Source: an uncultured Bacteroidota bacterium (GTDB lineage Bacteria > Bacteroidota > Bacteroidia > Flavobacteriales > Flavobacteriaceae). Taken from it: 64,000 nucleotides of DNA. How positions within the stretch are numbered: the stretch's first letter is position 1; every line of letters begins with the position of its first letter. Below are positions 45,145 to 54,543 of this stretch, piece by piece. Both the position numbers and the translations under genes were made by a program. The stretch is taken from NCBI GenBank assembly GCA_903838055.1, contig CAILWV010000016.1, positions 1 through 64,000 of the forward strand, in the 5' to 3' direction. The notes beneath the pieces are model-generated. The model was given only the letters and a program-made list of their open reading frames with translations, was not told where the DNA came from and ran no database searches.

Positions 45145-45672
45145 TTAGTTCTTTTCAATTACTTTAACTTCAACTGCCCCTGTTCCTTTTAAGAAAGAAG
45201 TTAATTCTTCTTCATTATCATTCACAGCAACTTCCATTAAGAAGTGGTCATCTGTAGTTCTTACATCTGGATTTTCTGCTTGTTTAAATGGCCATAATCT
45301 ACTTCTCATATAAAAAGTAATAACCATTAAGTGTGCTGCAAAAAATACAGTCATTTCAAACATTACCGGAACAAAAGCAGGCATGTTTTGAATATAACTC
45401 ATACTTGGTTTACCTCCAATATCTTGAGGCCAATCTTGAATCATAATAAAATCCATCATTGTAGTTGCCACTGTAAGTCCGATACATCCATATATGAATG
45501 CACAAATAGCTAATCTTGTTGATGGTAATCCCATTGCTTTATCCAATCCGTGAACCGGAAATGGAGTAAAAACTTCTTCAATATGATGGTGTGCTTTTCT
45601 GGTTTGCTTTACAGCATCCATTAAAATATCATCATCATTATATATAGCGTGTATAAATTTATTACTACTCAT
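45145..45672 (-). CDS. actD: Alternative complex III subunit ActD (DUF3341)
   Basis: A 175-residue membrane subunit of the DUF3341 family, with two helices (about 55-80 and 100-125). The conserved loop EVFTPFPVHGLDKAMGLPST and the segment FVPVMFEMTVFFAAHLMVI are diagnostic. It binds no cofactor and helps hold the complex together. 8 nt after actC. Confidence 0.95.
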   Translation of the reverse strand: MSSNKFIHAIYNDDDILMDAVKQTRKAHHHIEEVFTPFPVHGLDKAMGLPSTRLAICAFIYGCIGLTVATTMMDFIMIQDWPQDIGGKPSMSYIQNMPAFVPVMFEMTVFFAAHLMVITFYMRSRLWPFKQAENPDVRTTDDHFLMEVAVNDNEEELTSFLKGTGAVEVKVIEKN

Positions 45673-45680
45673 AACAACTA

Positions 45681-47090
45681 TTAGTGTTTATCTGAATGAT
45701 TATTATCTTCTTTTTCTCTATTCTTTTTGTAAAATTCTCCAGATGATTTCAAAATTGTTTTTACCTCTGCTTGAGCAATCACAGGGAAAGTTCTAGCATA
45801 TAATAAGAATAACACAAAGAAGAAACCAATAGTACCTGTAAAAATACCGATATCAATAAATGTTGGAGAGAACATAGTCCATGAAGATGGAAGGTAATCT
45901 CTGTGTAAAGAGGTTACGATAATTACAAAACGCTCAAACCACATTCCAATATTTACCACAATAGAAATGATAAAAGAAAACATGATACTAGTTCTTAATT
46001 TTTTAGACCACATAAATTGTGGGGAGAACACATTACAAGTCATCATTGACCAATAAGCCCACCAGTAAGGTCCAGTTGCTCTATTCAAAAATGCATATTG
46101 TTCGTATTCAACTCCTGAGTACCATGCTACAAATAATTCTGTAATATAAGCAACCCCAACAATAGATCCTGTAATCATGATTACAATATTCATCAATTCG
46201 ATATGTTGAATGGTGATGTAAGCTTCAAGATTAGATACTTTTCTCATGATGATCAACAAGGTGTTTACCATAGCAAATCCTGAGAATACCGCTCCGGCAA
46301 CGAAATACGGAGGGAAAATTGTAGTATGCCATCCAGGGACAACAGAAGTAGCAAAGTCCATAGATACAATGGTATGTACAGAAAGTACAAGTGGAGTTGC
46401 TAAACCTGCAAGTACTAAAGAAACTTCTTCAAAACGTTGCCAATCTTTAGCTCTACCGCTCCATCCAAAACTTAATATAGAGTATACTTTTTTATTAAAA
46501 GGTGTTACAGCTCTATCTCTTAACATAGCAAAATCAGGAAGTAATCCAGTCCACCAAAATACTAATGAAACAGAAAGATAGGTAGAAATTGCAAATACAT
46601 CCCAAAGTAATGGAGAGTTAAAGTTAACCCAAAGAGAACCAAATTGATTAGGAATTGGAACTACCCAGTAAGCTAACCATGGACGACCCATGTGAATAAT
46701 AGGAAATAATCCAGCTTGAACTACTGAGAAAATAGTCATTGCTTCTGCAGAACGGTTGATTGCCATTCTCCATCGTTGACGGAAAAGTAATAGTACAGCA
46801 GATATTAATGTTCCTGCGTGACCAATACCAACCCACCAAACGAAATTGGTAATATCCCAAGCCCATCCTACTGTTTTGTTTAGTCCCCAAGAACCAATAC
46901 CAGTAGATATAGTGTAAACGATACAACCTATTCCCCAAAGGAAAGCTGCTAATGCGATTGAAAAAACGGTCCACCATTGTTTGTTTGCTCTACCTTCAAC
47001 TGGGGCAGCAACATCTACAGTCACATCGTGATAACTTTTATCACCAATAACTAATGGTTTTCTAATGGGTGCTTCGTAGTGAGACGACAT
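45681..47090 (-). CDS. actC: Alternative complex III subunit ActC (NrfD/polysulfide reductase-like)
   Basis: A 469-residue NrfD-like integral membrane subunit with about ten helices, the likely quinol-oxidising part of the complex. Family segments include WWTVFSIALAAFLWGIGCIV, TNFVWWVGIGHAGTLISAVL with the conserved His, FSVVQAGLFPIIHMGRPWL and WHTTIFPPYFVAGAVFSGF. Soluble ends are short. It lies 35 nt after actB and 8 nt before actD. Confidence 0.96.
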   Translation of the reverse strand: MSSHYEAPIRKPLVIGDKSYHDVTVDVAAPVEGRANKQWWTVFSIALAAFLWGIGCIVYTISTGIGSWGLNKTVGWAWDITNFVWWVGIGHAGTLISAVLLLFRQRWRMAINRSAEAMTIFSVVQAGLFPIIHMGRPWLAYWVVPIPNQFGSLWVNFNSPLLWDVFAISTYLSVSLVFWWTGLLPDFAMLRDRAVTPFNKKVYSILSFGWSGRAKDWQRFEEVSLVLAGLATPLVLSVHTIVSMDFATSVVPGWHTTIFPPYFVAGAVFSGFAMVNTLLIIMRKVSNLEAYITIQHIELMNIVIMITGSIVGVAYITELFVAWYSGVEYEQYAFLNRATGPYWWAYWSMMTCNVFSPQFMWSKKLRTSIMFSFIISIVVNIGMWFERFVIIVTSLHRDYLPSSWTMFSPTFIDIGIFTGTIGFFFVLFLLYARTFPVIAQAEVKTILKSSGEFYKKNREKEDNNHSDKH

Positions 47091-47125
47091 AATCCTTTAT
47101 CTTGTTTCTTAATAATTCTTTTTAA

Positions 47126-50100
47126 CTAGGTATTTCTAACTTTTACGTGGTAGATAACGTTTGGTTTTGTACCAACATGCTCTAATAAATGATACATTCT
47201 TTTGTCTTCCAATAAATCGGCAACATTAGATTCTTTATCATTTACATCTCCAAATATCATTGCTCCAGTAGAACAAGCATTTGAACAAGCAGTTTGGAAT
47301 TCACCATCTTTTATTACTCTTCCTTCACGTTTTGCATCAAGAATAGTTTTTTGTGTCATTTGAATACACATAGAACATTTTTCCATTACTCCACGAGAAC
47401 GAACGTTAACATCTGGATTGATAACCATACGTCCTAAATCATCATTCATATGATAATCAAATTCGCTGTTTTTGTTATACAAGAACCAGTTAAAACGACG
47501 TACTTTATAAGGACAGTTGTTAGCGCAATAACGAGTACCAACACATCTGTTGTAAGCCATTTGATTTTGACCTTGACGACCATGAGATGTTGCCGCAACT
47601 GGACAAACTGTTTCACATGGCGCATGGTTACAATGTTGACACATTACTGGTTGGAAAGCTACTTGAGGATTGTCAGCAGGATGTTCCATACTTCCAAAAC
47701 CACCTAGCGAACCTTTAGCTCCAAATAATCCGTCGAAATTTTCTTTTTTCTCATTATCTCCTGCAAAAGTATCTTCAGAAGAATAGTATCTATCAATACG
47801 CAACCAGTGCATATCACGACTTCTTCTTACTTCTGATTTTCCAACAACAGGAACGTTGTTTTCTGCATGACAAGCTATAACGCAAGCACCACATCCAGTA
47901 CAAGCATTTAAGTCGATAGATAGGTTAAAGTGATGTCCGATTGAACGATCAAAAGATTCCCATAAATCTACTTTAGAAGCTTCTACTTCTTTATGATCTA
48001 AAGAAACCATAGGAACTGGGTTCCATTCTTTAGCGTCTTTAGTATTAAAAATTTCAAGTGTAGTTTCTCTAACAATATCGCCTCTACCCATTAAAGTTTT
48101 TTGAGATTGAACACAAGCAAACTCGTGTTCTCCGTCTCCTTTAGTAATCGTAGCCGACTGAACGTTGTTGAAGTTATTATATAATGCATAGGCGTTTATA
48201 CCTACTTGCATTTCTTCTTTTAAAGAAGCTTTTTTACCATATCCAAGTGCTAAACCTAAAGTTCCTTTTGCTTGGCCTGGTTGCACAATTACTGGTACAT
48301 TTTCTAATTTAACACCATTAACTGTTAATGTAGCATAACTTCCGTTAAGACCACCGTTAGCAACTATTTTATTTTCTAAAACTAATTTAGTAGCATCTGC
48401 TTGTGAAACAGTAACGTAGTTATCCCAAGAAACTCTTGTAATTGGATCTGGAAACTCTTGCAACCATGGGTTGTTTGCTTGTTGACCGTCTCCTAAACCA
48501 GTTTTAGTATATAATACTAATTCAAAATCTTTAGAAGGAGTAGATTTTGCTAAAGCATTTGCAGCAGAAGTATAGTCTGCGGTACCTCCAGCAATTGCTG
48601 AAGATCCTGTAACTAATAAACCATCGTGCAATACTTTGTTCCAAGTACTTCCTGTAATAAAAGCAGCAGAATTAGCTTTTACAAAATCGTAATAAGTTCC
48701 TGCAATACCATTCCAAGACATTAATGCTTCTTGAAATTGTTTTGTATTAAATAAAGGTCTTATTGTTGGTTGTGCCAAAGAATAAGTTCCTTTAGTCAAC
48801 ATATAATCGTTCCAAGATTCTAAATAGTGAGGAGCCGCAGCTGCAATTTTAACAACTTCTGCAGTTTCATCTTCTCTTAAAGAAAAAGCAACTGAAGTTT
48901 TAACTTTTTTAAGCCCTGCTACAAATGATTTGCTGTTTGCTAAAGTATAAACTGGATTAACACCACTCATAATCAAAGTGTGTACTGAACCAGCATTCAT
49001 ATCCGCTATTAATTGAGCAACTTTTTCGTTAGATCCTTTACGGATTAATCTCGCACCTGCAGTCGCTAATGCTTCACTTTTTATAACTTGATTAATTGCT
49101 ATTACTAACAATTGTGCATTTTTATCTTGAATTCCAGAAACTAAAAGTCCTTTACTTCCAGCAGCTTTTAACTGGTTGGCAGCTCTTACAACTTCTGCTT
49201 CATTTTCAATTTTTACTACAGCAACGGATGAACCAGTAACTACATTATAAATTTTTACTAATGCTTGTTTTTGATTAGCAACAGACATTGGAACTCTTTT
49301 ATCAGCAGCAGCTCCCGAAAGAGTCATGTTTGCTTCAAATTGAAAATGCTTAGACATTTTACCTGCTTGAGGAATTCTACCTTTAGCATAACCTGAATCG
49401 TAGCTTCCACCTTGCCAATCTCCTAAGAAATCTGCGTCAAGTGAAACAATAGTGTTTGCTTTTGAAAAATCGTAATCTGCTAAAGCTCTTTCACCGTATA
49501 CGGTTTCGAAAGCATCTAAAGCAGCAGACTCGGATACTGCATCATAAACAACATGTTTTGCTGTTGGATTTTTAGCAATAAAATCAGCAATTAATTTTTC
49601 AGAAGATGGACTTGCTAAAGTATTAGTCAACAAAACAACTTGTTTTCCTGTAGTTTTAGCTTCAGTTAAACTAGCTTTAATGTTTGCATCTACTTCACTC
49701 CAAGTTGCAGATTTTGCATCTATTTTAGGAGATTTAAGTCGCATACTATCATACAAAGACAATACAGAAGCATGCACTCTTGCATTAGCAGCAAATTTAG
49801 CACCTTCAATTGTATTGTTTTCAATTTTAATTGGACGACCTTCTCTTGTTTTTACTAAAAGGTTTGCAAAATCAAATCCATCAAACATAGTAGTAGCATA
49901 AAAATCTGCAATACCAGGAATGATTGTATCTGGCTGAACCACATACGGAATTGATTTATGAACTGGACCTTCACAAGCGGCTAGCGATGCAGCAGCAGTT
50001 GTGAAACCAACGTACTTTAAGAAATCACGACGAGTAGTTGATGAAGAAGATAATGAGTCTTTATCTGAAAGGAAATCCGAAGTAGGAATCTCTTCAATAA

Positions 50101-50185
50101 ATTCATTATTTCTAAGCGTCTCAACAATAGAACTATTTTCGTTTAGTTCCTCAACACTTTTCCAGTATTTTTTGTTAGATGACAT
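47126..50185 (-). CDS. actB: Alternative complex III subunit ActB (TAT-variant molybdopterin-like and iron-sulfur protein)
   Basis: A 1019-residue fusion. The twin-arginine signal TTRRDFLKYVGFTTAAASL near residue 55 is followed by a Cys (LAACEG), which suggests a lipid anchor. Residues about 90-750 resemble molybdopterin oxidoreductases but lack their cofactor and N-terminal cluster cysteines, as known for ActB. Residues about 760-1019 are a ferredoxin-like domain with four cysteine motifs: CTGCGACVIACH, CQHCNHAPCETVC, CVGTRYCANNC and CSMCIQM with CSNACSTGA. It relays electrons from ActC towards the hemes. A large hairpin separates it from actA. Confidence 0.95.
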   Translation of the reverse strand: MSSNKKYWKSVEELNENSSIVETLRNNEFIEEIPTSDFLSDKDSLSSSSTTRRDFLKYVGFTTAAASLAACEGPVHKSIPYVVQPDTIIPGIADFYATTMFDGFDFANLLVKTREGRPIKIENNTIEGAKFAANARVHASVLSLYDSMRLKSPKIDAKSATWSEVDANIKASLTEAKTTGKQVVLLTNTLASPSSEKLIADFIAKNPTAKHVVYDAVSESAALDAFETVYGERALADYDFSKANTIVSLDADFLGDWQGGSYDSGYAKGRIPQAGKMSKHFQFEANMTLSGAAADKRVPMSVANQKQALVKIYNVVTGSSVAVVKIENEAEVVRAANQLKAAGSKGLLVSGIQDKNAQLLVIAINQVIKSEALATAGARLIRKGSNEKVAQLIADMNAGSVHTLIMSGVNPVYTLANSKSFVAGLKKVKTSVAFSLREDETAEVVKIAAAAPHYLESWNDYMLTKGTYSLAQPTIRPLFNTKQFQEALMSWNGIAGTYYDFVKANSAAFITGSTWNKVLHDGLLVTGSSAIAGGTADYTSAANALAKSTPSKDFELVLYTKTGLGDGQQANNPWLQEFPDPITRVSWDNYVTVSQADATKLVLENKIVANGGLNGSYATLTVNGVKLENVPVIVQPGQAKGTLGLALGYGKKASLKEEMQVGINAYALYNNFNNVQSATITKGDGEHEFACVQSQKTLMGRGDIVRETTLEIFNTKDAKEWNPVPMVSLDHKEVEASKVDLWESFDRSIGHHFNLSIDLNACTGCGACVIACHAENNVPVVGKSEVRRSRDMHWLRIDRYYSSEDTFAGDNEKKENFDGLFGAKGSLGGFGSMEHPADNPQVAFQPVMCQHCNHAPCETVCPVAATSHGRQGQNQMAYNRCVGTRYCANNCPYKVRRFNWFLYNKNSEFDYHMNDDLGRMVINPDVNVRSRGVMEKCSMCIQMTQKTILDAKREGRVIKDGEFQTACSNACSTGAMIFGDVNDKESNVADLLEDKRMYHLLEHVGTKPNVIYHVKVRNT

Positions 50186-50229
50186 CGTATATAAATATTA
50201 GCTTCTTAATTAATTTTAAATTGTTTAGA

Positions 50230-50298
50230 AGTTTATTGGTTTAAAAGTTTAGGAGCCGTTTGATAAATAAACATCTAAACTTTATAACCTTATAAACT
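50230..50298 (-). repeat. Long imperfect hairpin between actA and actB
   Basis: AGTTTATTGGTTTAAAAG (from 50230) and the inverse of CTTTATAACCTTATAAACT (to 50298) form an imperfect stem of about 23 bp with a 22-nt loop. It begins on the actA stop codon in the direction of transcription. Within one operon it could lower read-through or protect the actA message from decay. Confidence 0.6.
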
Positions 50299-51650
50299 TA
50301 ATAATGGCATTTACCGCATTCTAAACCTCCCATTTGTGCTGCAGTCAATTTGTCTACACCATATTTCTTAGAAAGTTCTTTATGAATTTTATCGTAATAA
50401 GCATTTCCTTCCATTTTAACTTCCGTTTCACGGTGACAATTTATACACCATCCCATAGTTAAAGGAGCAAATTGTTTTTGTACTTCGTAAGTTTGAACAG
50501 GTCCATGACATTTTTGACATTCAATACCTGCAACTGTAACGTGTTGAGAGTGATTGAAATAAGCAAAGTCTGGTAAGTTGTGAATTCTAACCCATTTAAC
50601 AGGCTGTGTTTTTCCAGTATATTTACTACCATCCCATCCAACTGCTGTATATAATTTTTTAATTTCACCATCATAAAATGCTTTTGTATGTCCATCTACT
50701 GTTGAAGTAGTATCCGAAACTTCTGAAATGTTTTTATGGCAATTCATACATACATTTAAAGAAGGAATTCCAGCATTTTTACTAACACGTGCAGCAGAGT
50801 GGCAATATTTACAATTTATCTGGTTGTTTCCAGCGTGAATTCTATGAGAATAGTGAATTGGTTGAATTGGGGAGTAATCTTGATCTACTCCTACTTGCAT
50901 AAGGAAACCGTAAACAAAGAAAGCACTTCCTAAAAGGAATATAATTGCAGAAACTACCATTAAAAATTGGTTTCTAGCAAACGCTTTCCAAATTGGCAAT
51001 GTTGCTTCTTTTTCAGCTACTTCAATTCCGTTAGCTTTAGCAATTTTTGATAAAACATTATTTACTAAAAATAACATTACTACAAGCATTAGCATCACTA
51101 AAGAAAGAGCACCAAGGATTACTGCGTTAGAAATTCCACCTTCATCACTTTTTTTCGCACCATCCACAGCAACAACTGCAGGGGCATCAACTTTAACTTC
51201 GTCTGTGTAAGCTAGAATATTATCAATATCTGCATTAGACAATTGAGGAAAAGCAGTCATTACAGAAGGCTTATTTTCTTCCCAAAGTTTAACTGCATCT
51301 GCATCACCAGATTTTATTAAGGCAGAGCTATTTTTAACCCATCCATAAAACCAATCTTTTTTGTGACGACCAGTTACTCCTCTAAGAGCCGGACCTGTCA
51401 TTTTCTTGTCTAAATTATGACAAGCTGCACAGTTTGCATTGAATAATTCTTTTCCTTTTACAGCATCTGCTCCTCCAGTTGCTGGCACTGCGGCATCTGC
51501 TTTCATTGCAGTTGCAGCCGCTGGTGCCGCTGGTGCTGCAGAAGCTGCCGGTGCTGTTTGTGCAAATGTTGACAAGGAGAATGTTAGCATTACTGCTAAT
51601 CCGAATGAATAAATTCTGGAAATCGAATTATGGTTACCCACTTTTTTCAT
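50298..51650 (-). CDS. actA: Alternative complex III subunit ActA (multiheme c-type cytochrome)
   Basis: A 450-residue exported and membrane-bound cytochrome. A signal peptide is followed by an Ala/Pro-rich stretch and a monoheme domain (CAACH, about residue 75), then two membrane helices (about 170-190 and 225-250). A periplasmic c7-like domain has hemes at CKYCH, CMNCH, CQKCH, CINCH and a final CGKCH, giving six CxxCH sites in all. The fused N-terminal monoheme domain is typical for Bacteroidota. It is the first gene of the operon, with a clear promoter about 80 nt upstream. Confidence 0.95.
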   Translation of the reverse strand: MKKVGNHNSISRIYSFGLAVMLTFSLSTFAQTAPAASAAPAAPAAATAMKADAAVPATGGADAVKGKELFNANCAACHNLDKKMTGPALRGVTGRHKKDWFYGWVKNSSALIKSGDADAVKLWEENKPSVMTAFPQLSNADIDNILAYTDEVKVDAPAVVAVDGAKKSDEGGISNAVILGALSLVMLMLVVMLFLVNNVLSKIAKANGIEVAEKEATLPIWKAFARNQFLMVVSAIIFLLGSAFFVYGFLMQVGVDQDYSPIQPIHYSHRIHAGNNQINCKYCHSAARVSKNAGIPSLNVCMNCHKNISEVSDTTSTVDGHTKAFYDGEIKKLYTAVGWDGSKYTGKTQPVKWVRIHNLPDFAYFNHSQHVTVAGIECQKCHGPVQTYEVQKQFAPLTMGWCINCHRETEVKMEGNAYYDKIHKELSKKYGVDKLTAAQMGGLECGKCHY

Positions 51651-51730
51651 ATTATAAATGATTATCGACTAAATTTCTGTAAGATATTTCTTTTTTTCTT
51701 GAAACGTCTCTACACTTTTTAAAACTTGAG

Positions 51731-51759
51731 CAAAAATACAATATATGAACTATTCTCAA
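51731..51759 (-). promoter_or_regulatory. Promoter of the act-cox operon
   Basis: On the minus strand: TTG (51759-51757), an 18-nt spacer and TATTTTTG (51738-51731), a full consensus match. The leader to actA would be about 75 nt. Confidence 0.75.
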
Positions 51760-51835
51760 AACCTAATAATATCTAAATTTTCAATTTATATTAATTCTAA
51801 ATAAAAAAAATATTCTCACATATTCTGATAAGCCT

Positions 51836-51843
51836 TACATTTG
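51836..51843 (+). promoter_or_regulatory. Candidate -7 box of the SPOR gene
   Basis: TACATTTG matches TAnnTTTG and ends 18 nt before the ATG at 51862. The TTG at its end is an in-frame false start. No -33 TTG at normal distance. Confidence 0.45.
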
Positions 51844-51861
51844 CATAAAAATCAAACTATT

Positions 51862-52251
51862 ATGAAATTTTTAACAAAAAAAACAATTTTAAAATCACTT
51901 TTTATTTTTCTTATTTTTTTAAATTTTAACACATTATTAGCCCAAGAAGTAAAGGTAATACAAGATCCGAAAATTGAGCAATTACTTAATGAAAAAAGAA
52001 AAGTAAACGCCTCAATTACAATCAATAACCAATATAAAATTCAAGTTTTTAATGGCTCTAGCGAAGAGTCTAAAAAAACATTAATTCAATTTAAAAAAGA
52101 GAATAAAAACTACGATGCTACTATAGTCTTCAGCACTCCATTATATAAAGTATGGGTTGGGAATTTTAAAACTAGAATTGAAGCGGAACGAAATTTAAAT
52201 ATTTTAAAGAAAAAATATCCAAACGCAATATTAATTAAGCCTAATAAATAA
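51862..52251 (+). CDS. SPOR domain protein, secreted
   Basis: A 129-residue protein with a signal peptide (KSLFIFLIFLNFNTLLAQ) and a single SPOR domain at the C terminus: NNQYKIQVFNGSSEESKK and LYKVWVGNFKTRIEAERNL show the two-fold pattern. SPOR domains bind glycan strands stripped of stem peptides, usually at the division septum. It is divergent from actA. The stop codon lies in an AAGCCTAA / TTAGGCTT inverted repeat shared with the end of rlmN. Confidence 0.9.
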   Translation: MKFLTKKTILKSLFIFLIFLNFNTLLAQEVKVIQDPKIEQLLNEKRKVNASITINNQYKIQVFNGSSEESKKTLIQFKKENKNYDATIVFSTPLYKVWVGNFKTRIEAERNLNILKKKYPNAILIKPNK

Positions 52252-52266
52252 AAAAAAAGCAAATTT

Positions 52267-53304
52267 TTAGGCTTCTTTATTTGCTAATTGACCACAAGCA
52301 GCATCAATATCTTTACCTCTACTTCTTCTTACTTTAGCTACAATGTTGTTTTTAGTTAATTCTTGAATATACAAATTAATAGCTTCAGGAGATGCTTGTT
52401 GGAATTCGCCATCGTCAATAGGATTGTATTCAATTAAATTTACTTTACAAGGCACATATTTACAGAATTTCACAAGAGCATCTACCGATTCTTTCGTATC
52501 GTTAATTCCGCCCCAAACAACATACTCGTAGGTGATTTTACTCTTAGTTTTTTGATACCAATATTCTAATGACTCTCTCAAATCTGCCAGTGGAAAATTT
52601 TTACTAAAGGGCATAATTCTAGCTCTCACAGCATCAATTCCTGAATGCAAAGAAACTGCCAATTTGAATTTCACTTCGTCATCGGCCATTTTCTTAATCA
52701 TTTTTGGAATACCTGAAGTTGAAACCGTAATCCGTTTTGGAGACATTCCTAAACCTTCATCCGAAGTAATTCTTTCAATGGCCTTAATAACATTATTGTA
52801 ATTCATTAATGGCTCTCCCATTCCCATAAAAACAATATTAGAAAGTGGTCGATTGTGATATAATTTACTCTCGTTGTCTATAGCTAGAACTTGGTCGTAA
52901 ATTTCACCAGGCTCTAAATTACGCATCCGTTTTAATCGAGAAGTTGCACAAAAATTGCAATCTAAACTGCACCCTACCTGCGAAGAAACGCATGCCGTTG
53001 TTCTTGTATTTGTTGGAATTAACACACTCTCTACCACCAAACCATCATGTAGACGAACTGCATTTTTAACCGTTCCGTCAGCACTTCTTTGCATGGTATC
53101 CACTTGTATATGGTTTATTACATAGTTAGCTTCAAGCATGGCTCGAGTTTCCTTAGAAACATTTGTCATATCTTCAAAACTATGAGCTCCTTTACTCCAT
53201 AACCATTCATATACTTGATTGCCACGAAAAGCTTTATCGCCATTGGCAACAAAAAAATTACGTAGTTCTTCTTTAGAAATAGCTCGAATGTCTTTTTTCT
53301 CCAT
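52267..53304 (-). CDS. rlmN: 23S rRNA (adenine-2503-C2)-methyltransferase RlmN
   Basis: A 345-residue radical SAM enzyme that methylates C2 of A2503 in 23S rRNA and A37 in some tRNAs. The cluster motif is CSLDCNFCATS, with GMGEPLMNYNNV and the SAM segment RITVSTSGI. The methyl-carrying Cys pair is met by SQVGC in the core and AACGQL at the C terminus. The reading frame begins 7 codons earlier, but the ATG at 53304 matches family starts. Convergent with the SPOR gene. Confidence 0.97.
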   Translation of the reverse strand: MEKKDIRAISKEELRNFFVANGDKAFRGNQVYEWLWSKGAHSFEDMTNVSKETRAMLEANYVINHIQVDTMQRSADGTVKNAVRLHDGLVVESVLIPTNTRTTACVSSQVGCSLDCNFCATSRLKRMRNLEPGEIYDQVLAIDNESKLYHNRPLSNIVFMGMGEPLMNYNNVIKAIERITSDEGLGMSPKRITVSTSGIPKMIKKMADDEVKFKLAVSLHSGIDAVRARIMPFSKNFPLADLRESLEYWYQKTKSKITYEYVVWGGINDTKESVDALVKFCKYVPCKVNLIEYNPIDDGEFQQASPEAINLYIQELTKNNIVAKVRRSRGKDIDAACGQLANKEA

Positions 53305-53380
53305 AATAGTGCAAAGGTAAAACAATTAGTTGAAATGGATATTTGTGTTTTGTAATTTGTAATTTTACAAAAAATTCTCA

Positions 53381-53899
53381 ATGAAATATTATATCAAACT
53401 TATCTTTTTACTTTTATCGATTACTAGTTTTGGACAATACGATTCTATAAATAAAATAACTCGAAAAATTGATCCAGGGTTAAATGAATTAATGATTCCA
53501 GGAAAATGGGAAGATTTAGACAAAACAAATAAAAATGAAAATCTAATTTCACATTGTCCAATCTATAAAAATGAAAATAATACAATTCTTGAATTTGCAA
53601 AATGGGATTCTACCAAATTACCACTTACAAATGGCAATGATATTGTAAAAACAAACAATAATTTTTTACAACATTTAGAAAGCAGAAAATTAGAAATTAT
53701 ATCTACAGAAATTAGTCCAACAAAAAATTATTATTTGTATAAACTTAAAAAAAAATCAAGCATATCCTCTGATGAGTTAATAATATACTATATAATTGGA
53801 GTAAAGAAAAAAAATGTATTAATTGCAGCATCCTATAAATACGAGAAAGAAACTGAGTGCTCTTTTAATTATTTAATTGAATTATTTAACAATAACTAA
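53381..53899 (+). CDS. Hypothetical secreted protein
   Basis: I do not recognise the family. The 172-residue product has a signal peptide (KYYIKLIFLLLSITSFGQ) and a charged, Lys/Asn-rich mature part: IPGKWEDLDKTNKNEN, ILEFAKWDSTKLP and YLYKLKKKSSISSDELIIYY suggest alternating strands. It is very AT-rich. The O-methyltransferase ATG follows 2 nt after its stop, so the genes are probably co-transcribed, but no functional link is evident. Confidence 0.6.
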   Translation: MKYYIKLIFLLLSITSFGQYDSINKITRKIDPGLNELMIPGKWEDLDKTNKNENLISHCPIYKNENNTILEFAKWDSTKLPLTNGNDIVKTNNNFLQHLESRKLEIISTEISPTKNYYLYKLKKKSSISSDELIIYYIIGVKKKNVLIAASYKYEKETECSFNYLIELFNNN

Positions 53900-53901
53900 C
53901 T

Positions 53902-54543
53902 ATGCATTTCTTATCCGAAGAATTAGAAAACTACGTTGAACAACATTCGCAAAACGAACCCGAATTGTTGGTGCGATTATTTAAAGAAACCCATCAAAAA
54001 ATACTGCAACCAAGAATGTTGAGTGGTCATTTTCAAGGAAGAGTATTAAGTATGTTATCTAAAATAATACATCCTAAAAATATTCTTGAAATTGGTACTT
54101 ACACTGGCTATGCAGCACTATGCTTAGCAGAAGGTTTACAAATAGATGGCACTTTGGATACTATTGACATTAAAGAAGAATTGGTTTCCATTCAACAAAA
54201 ATACTTCGATCTATCCCCTTGGAAAAACCAAATCACCGCTCATTTAGGTAATGCTTTGGAAATTATTCCGACATTAAATAAAAAATACGACTTAGTTTTT
54301 ATTGATGCTGATAAAGAAAATTACATTCATTATTTCAATATGATTGTTCCAATAATGAACAAAGGAGGCATTATTCTATCGGACAATGTGTTGTGGAGTG
54401 GCAAAGTGTTAGAGGAATTAAATCCGAAAGACATGAGCACTAAAGTTCTATTAGAATACAATAAAATAGTGAATAACGACCCTAGAGTAGAAACTGTATT
54501 ATTGCCTATTAGGGATGGTTTGACAGTTTCAAGAGTTCTTTAA
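53902..54543 (+). CDS. SAM-dependent O-methyltransferase (class I)
   Basis: A 213-residue methyltransferase of the bacterial catechol/caffeoyl-CoA O-methyltransferase type. The SAM-binding site is ILEIGTYTGYAALCLAEGL, the acidic loop LDTIDIKEE, and the metal-binding DADKENY and SDNVLWSGKV. Substrate unknown. Its 3' end overlaps the convergent PAP2 gene by 4 nt. Confidence 0.92.
   Translation: MHFLSEELENYVEQHSQNEPELLVRLFKETHQKILQPRMLSGHFQGRVLSMLSKIIHPKNILEIGTYTGYAALCLAEGLQIDGTLDTIDIKEELVSIQQKYFDLSPWKNQITAHLGNALEIIPTLNKKYDLVFIDADKENYIHYFNMIVPIMNKGGIILSDNVLWSGKVLEELNPKDMSTKVLLEYNKIVNNDPRVETVLLPIRDGLTVSRVL

Noticed and set aside
47126..50185. ActB considered as a functional molybdenum enzyme
   Set aside because: The molybdopterin-like domain lacks the N-terminal cluster cysteines and cofactor motifs, and the gene sits in a complete act operon, so it is a cofactor-free ActB.
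52237..52274. Bidirectional terminator between the SPOR gene and rlmN
   Set aside because: The 8-bp arms are perfect, but the loop is 22 nt and no good T-run follows on the plus strand, so termination is uncertain.
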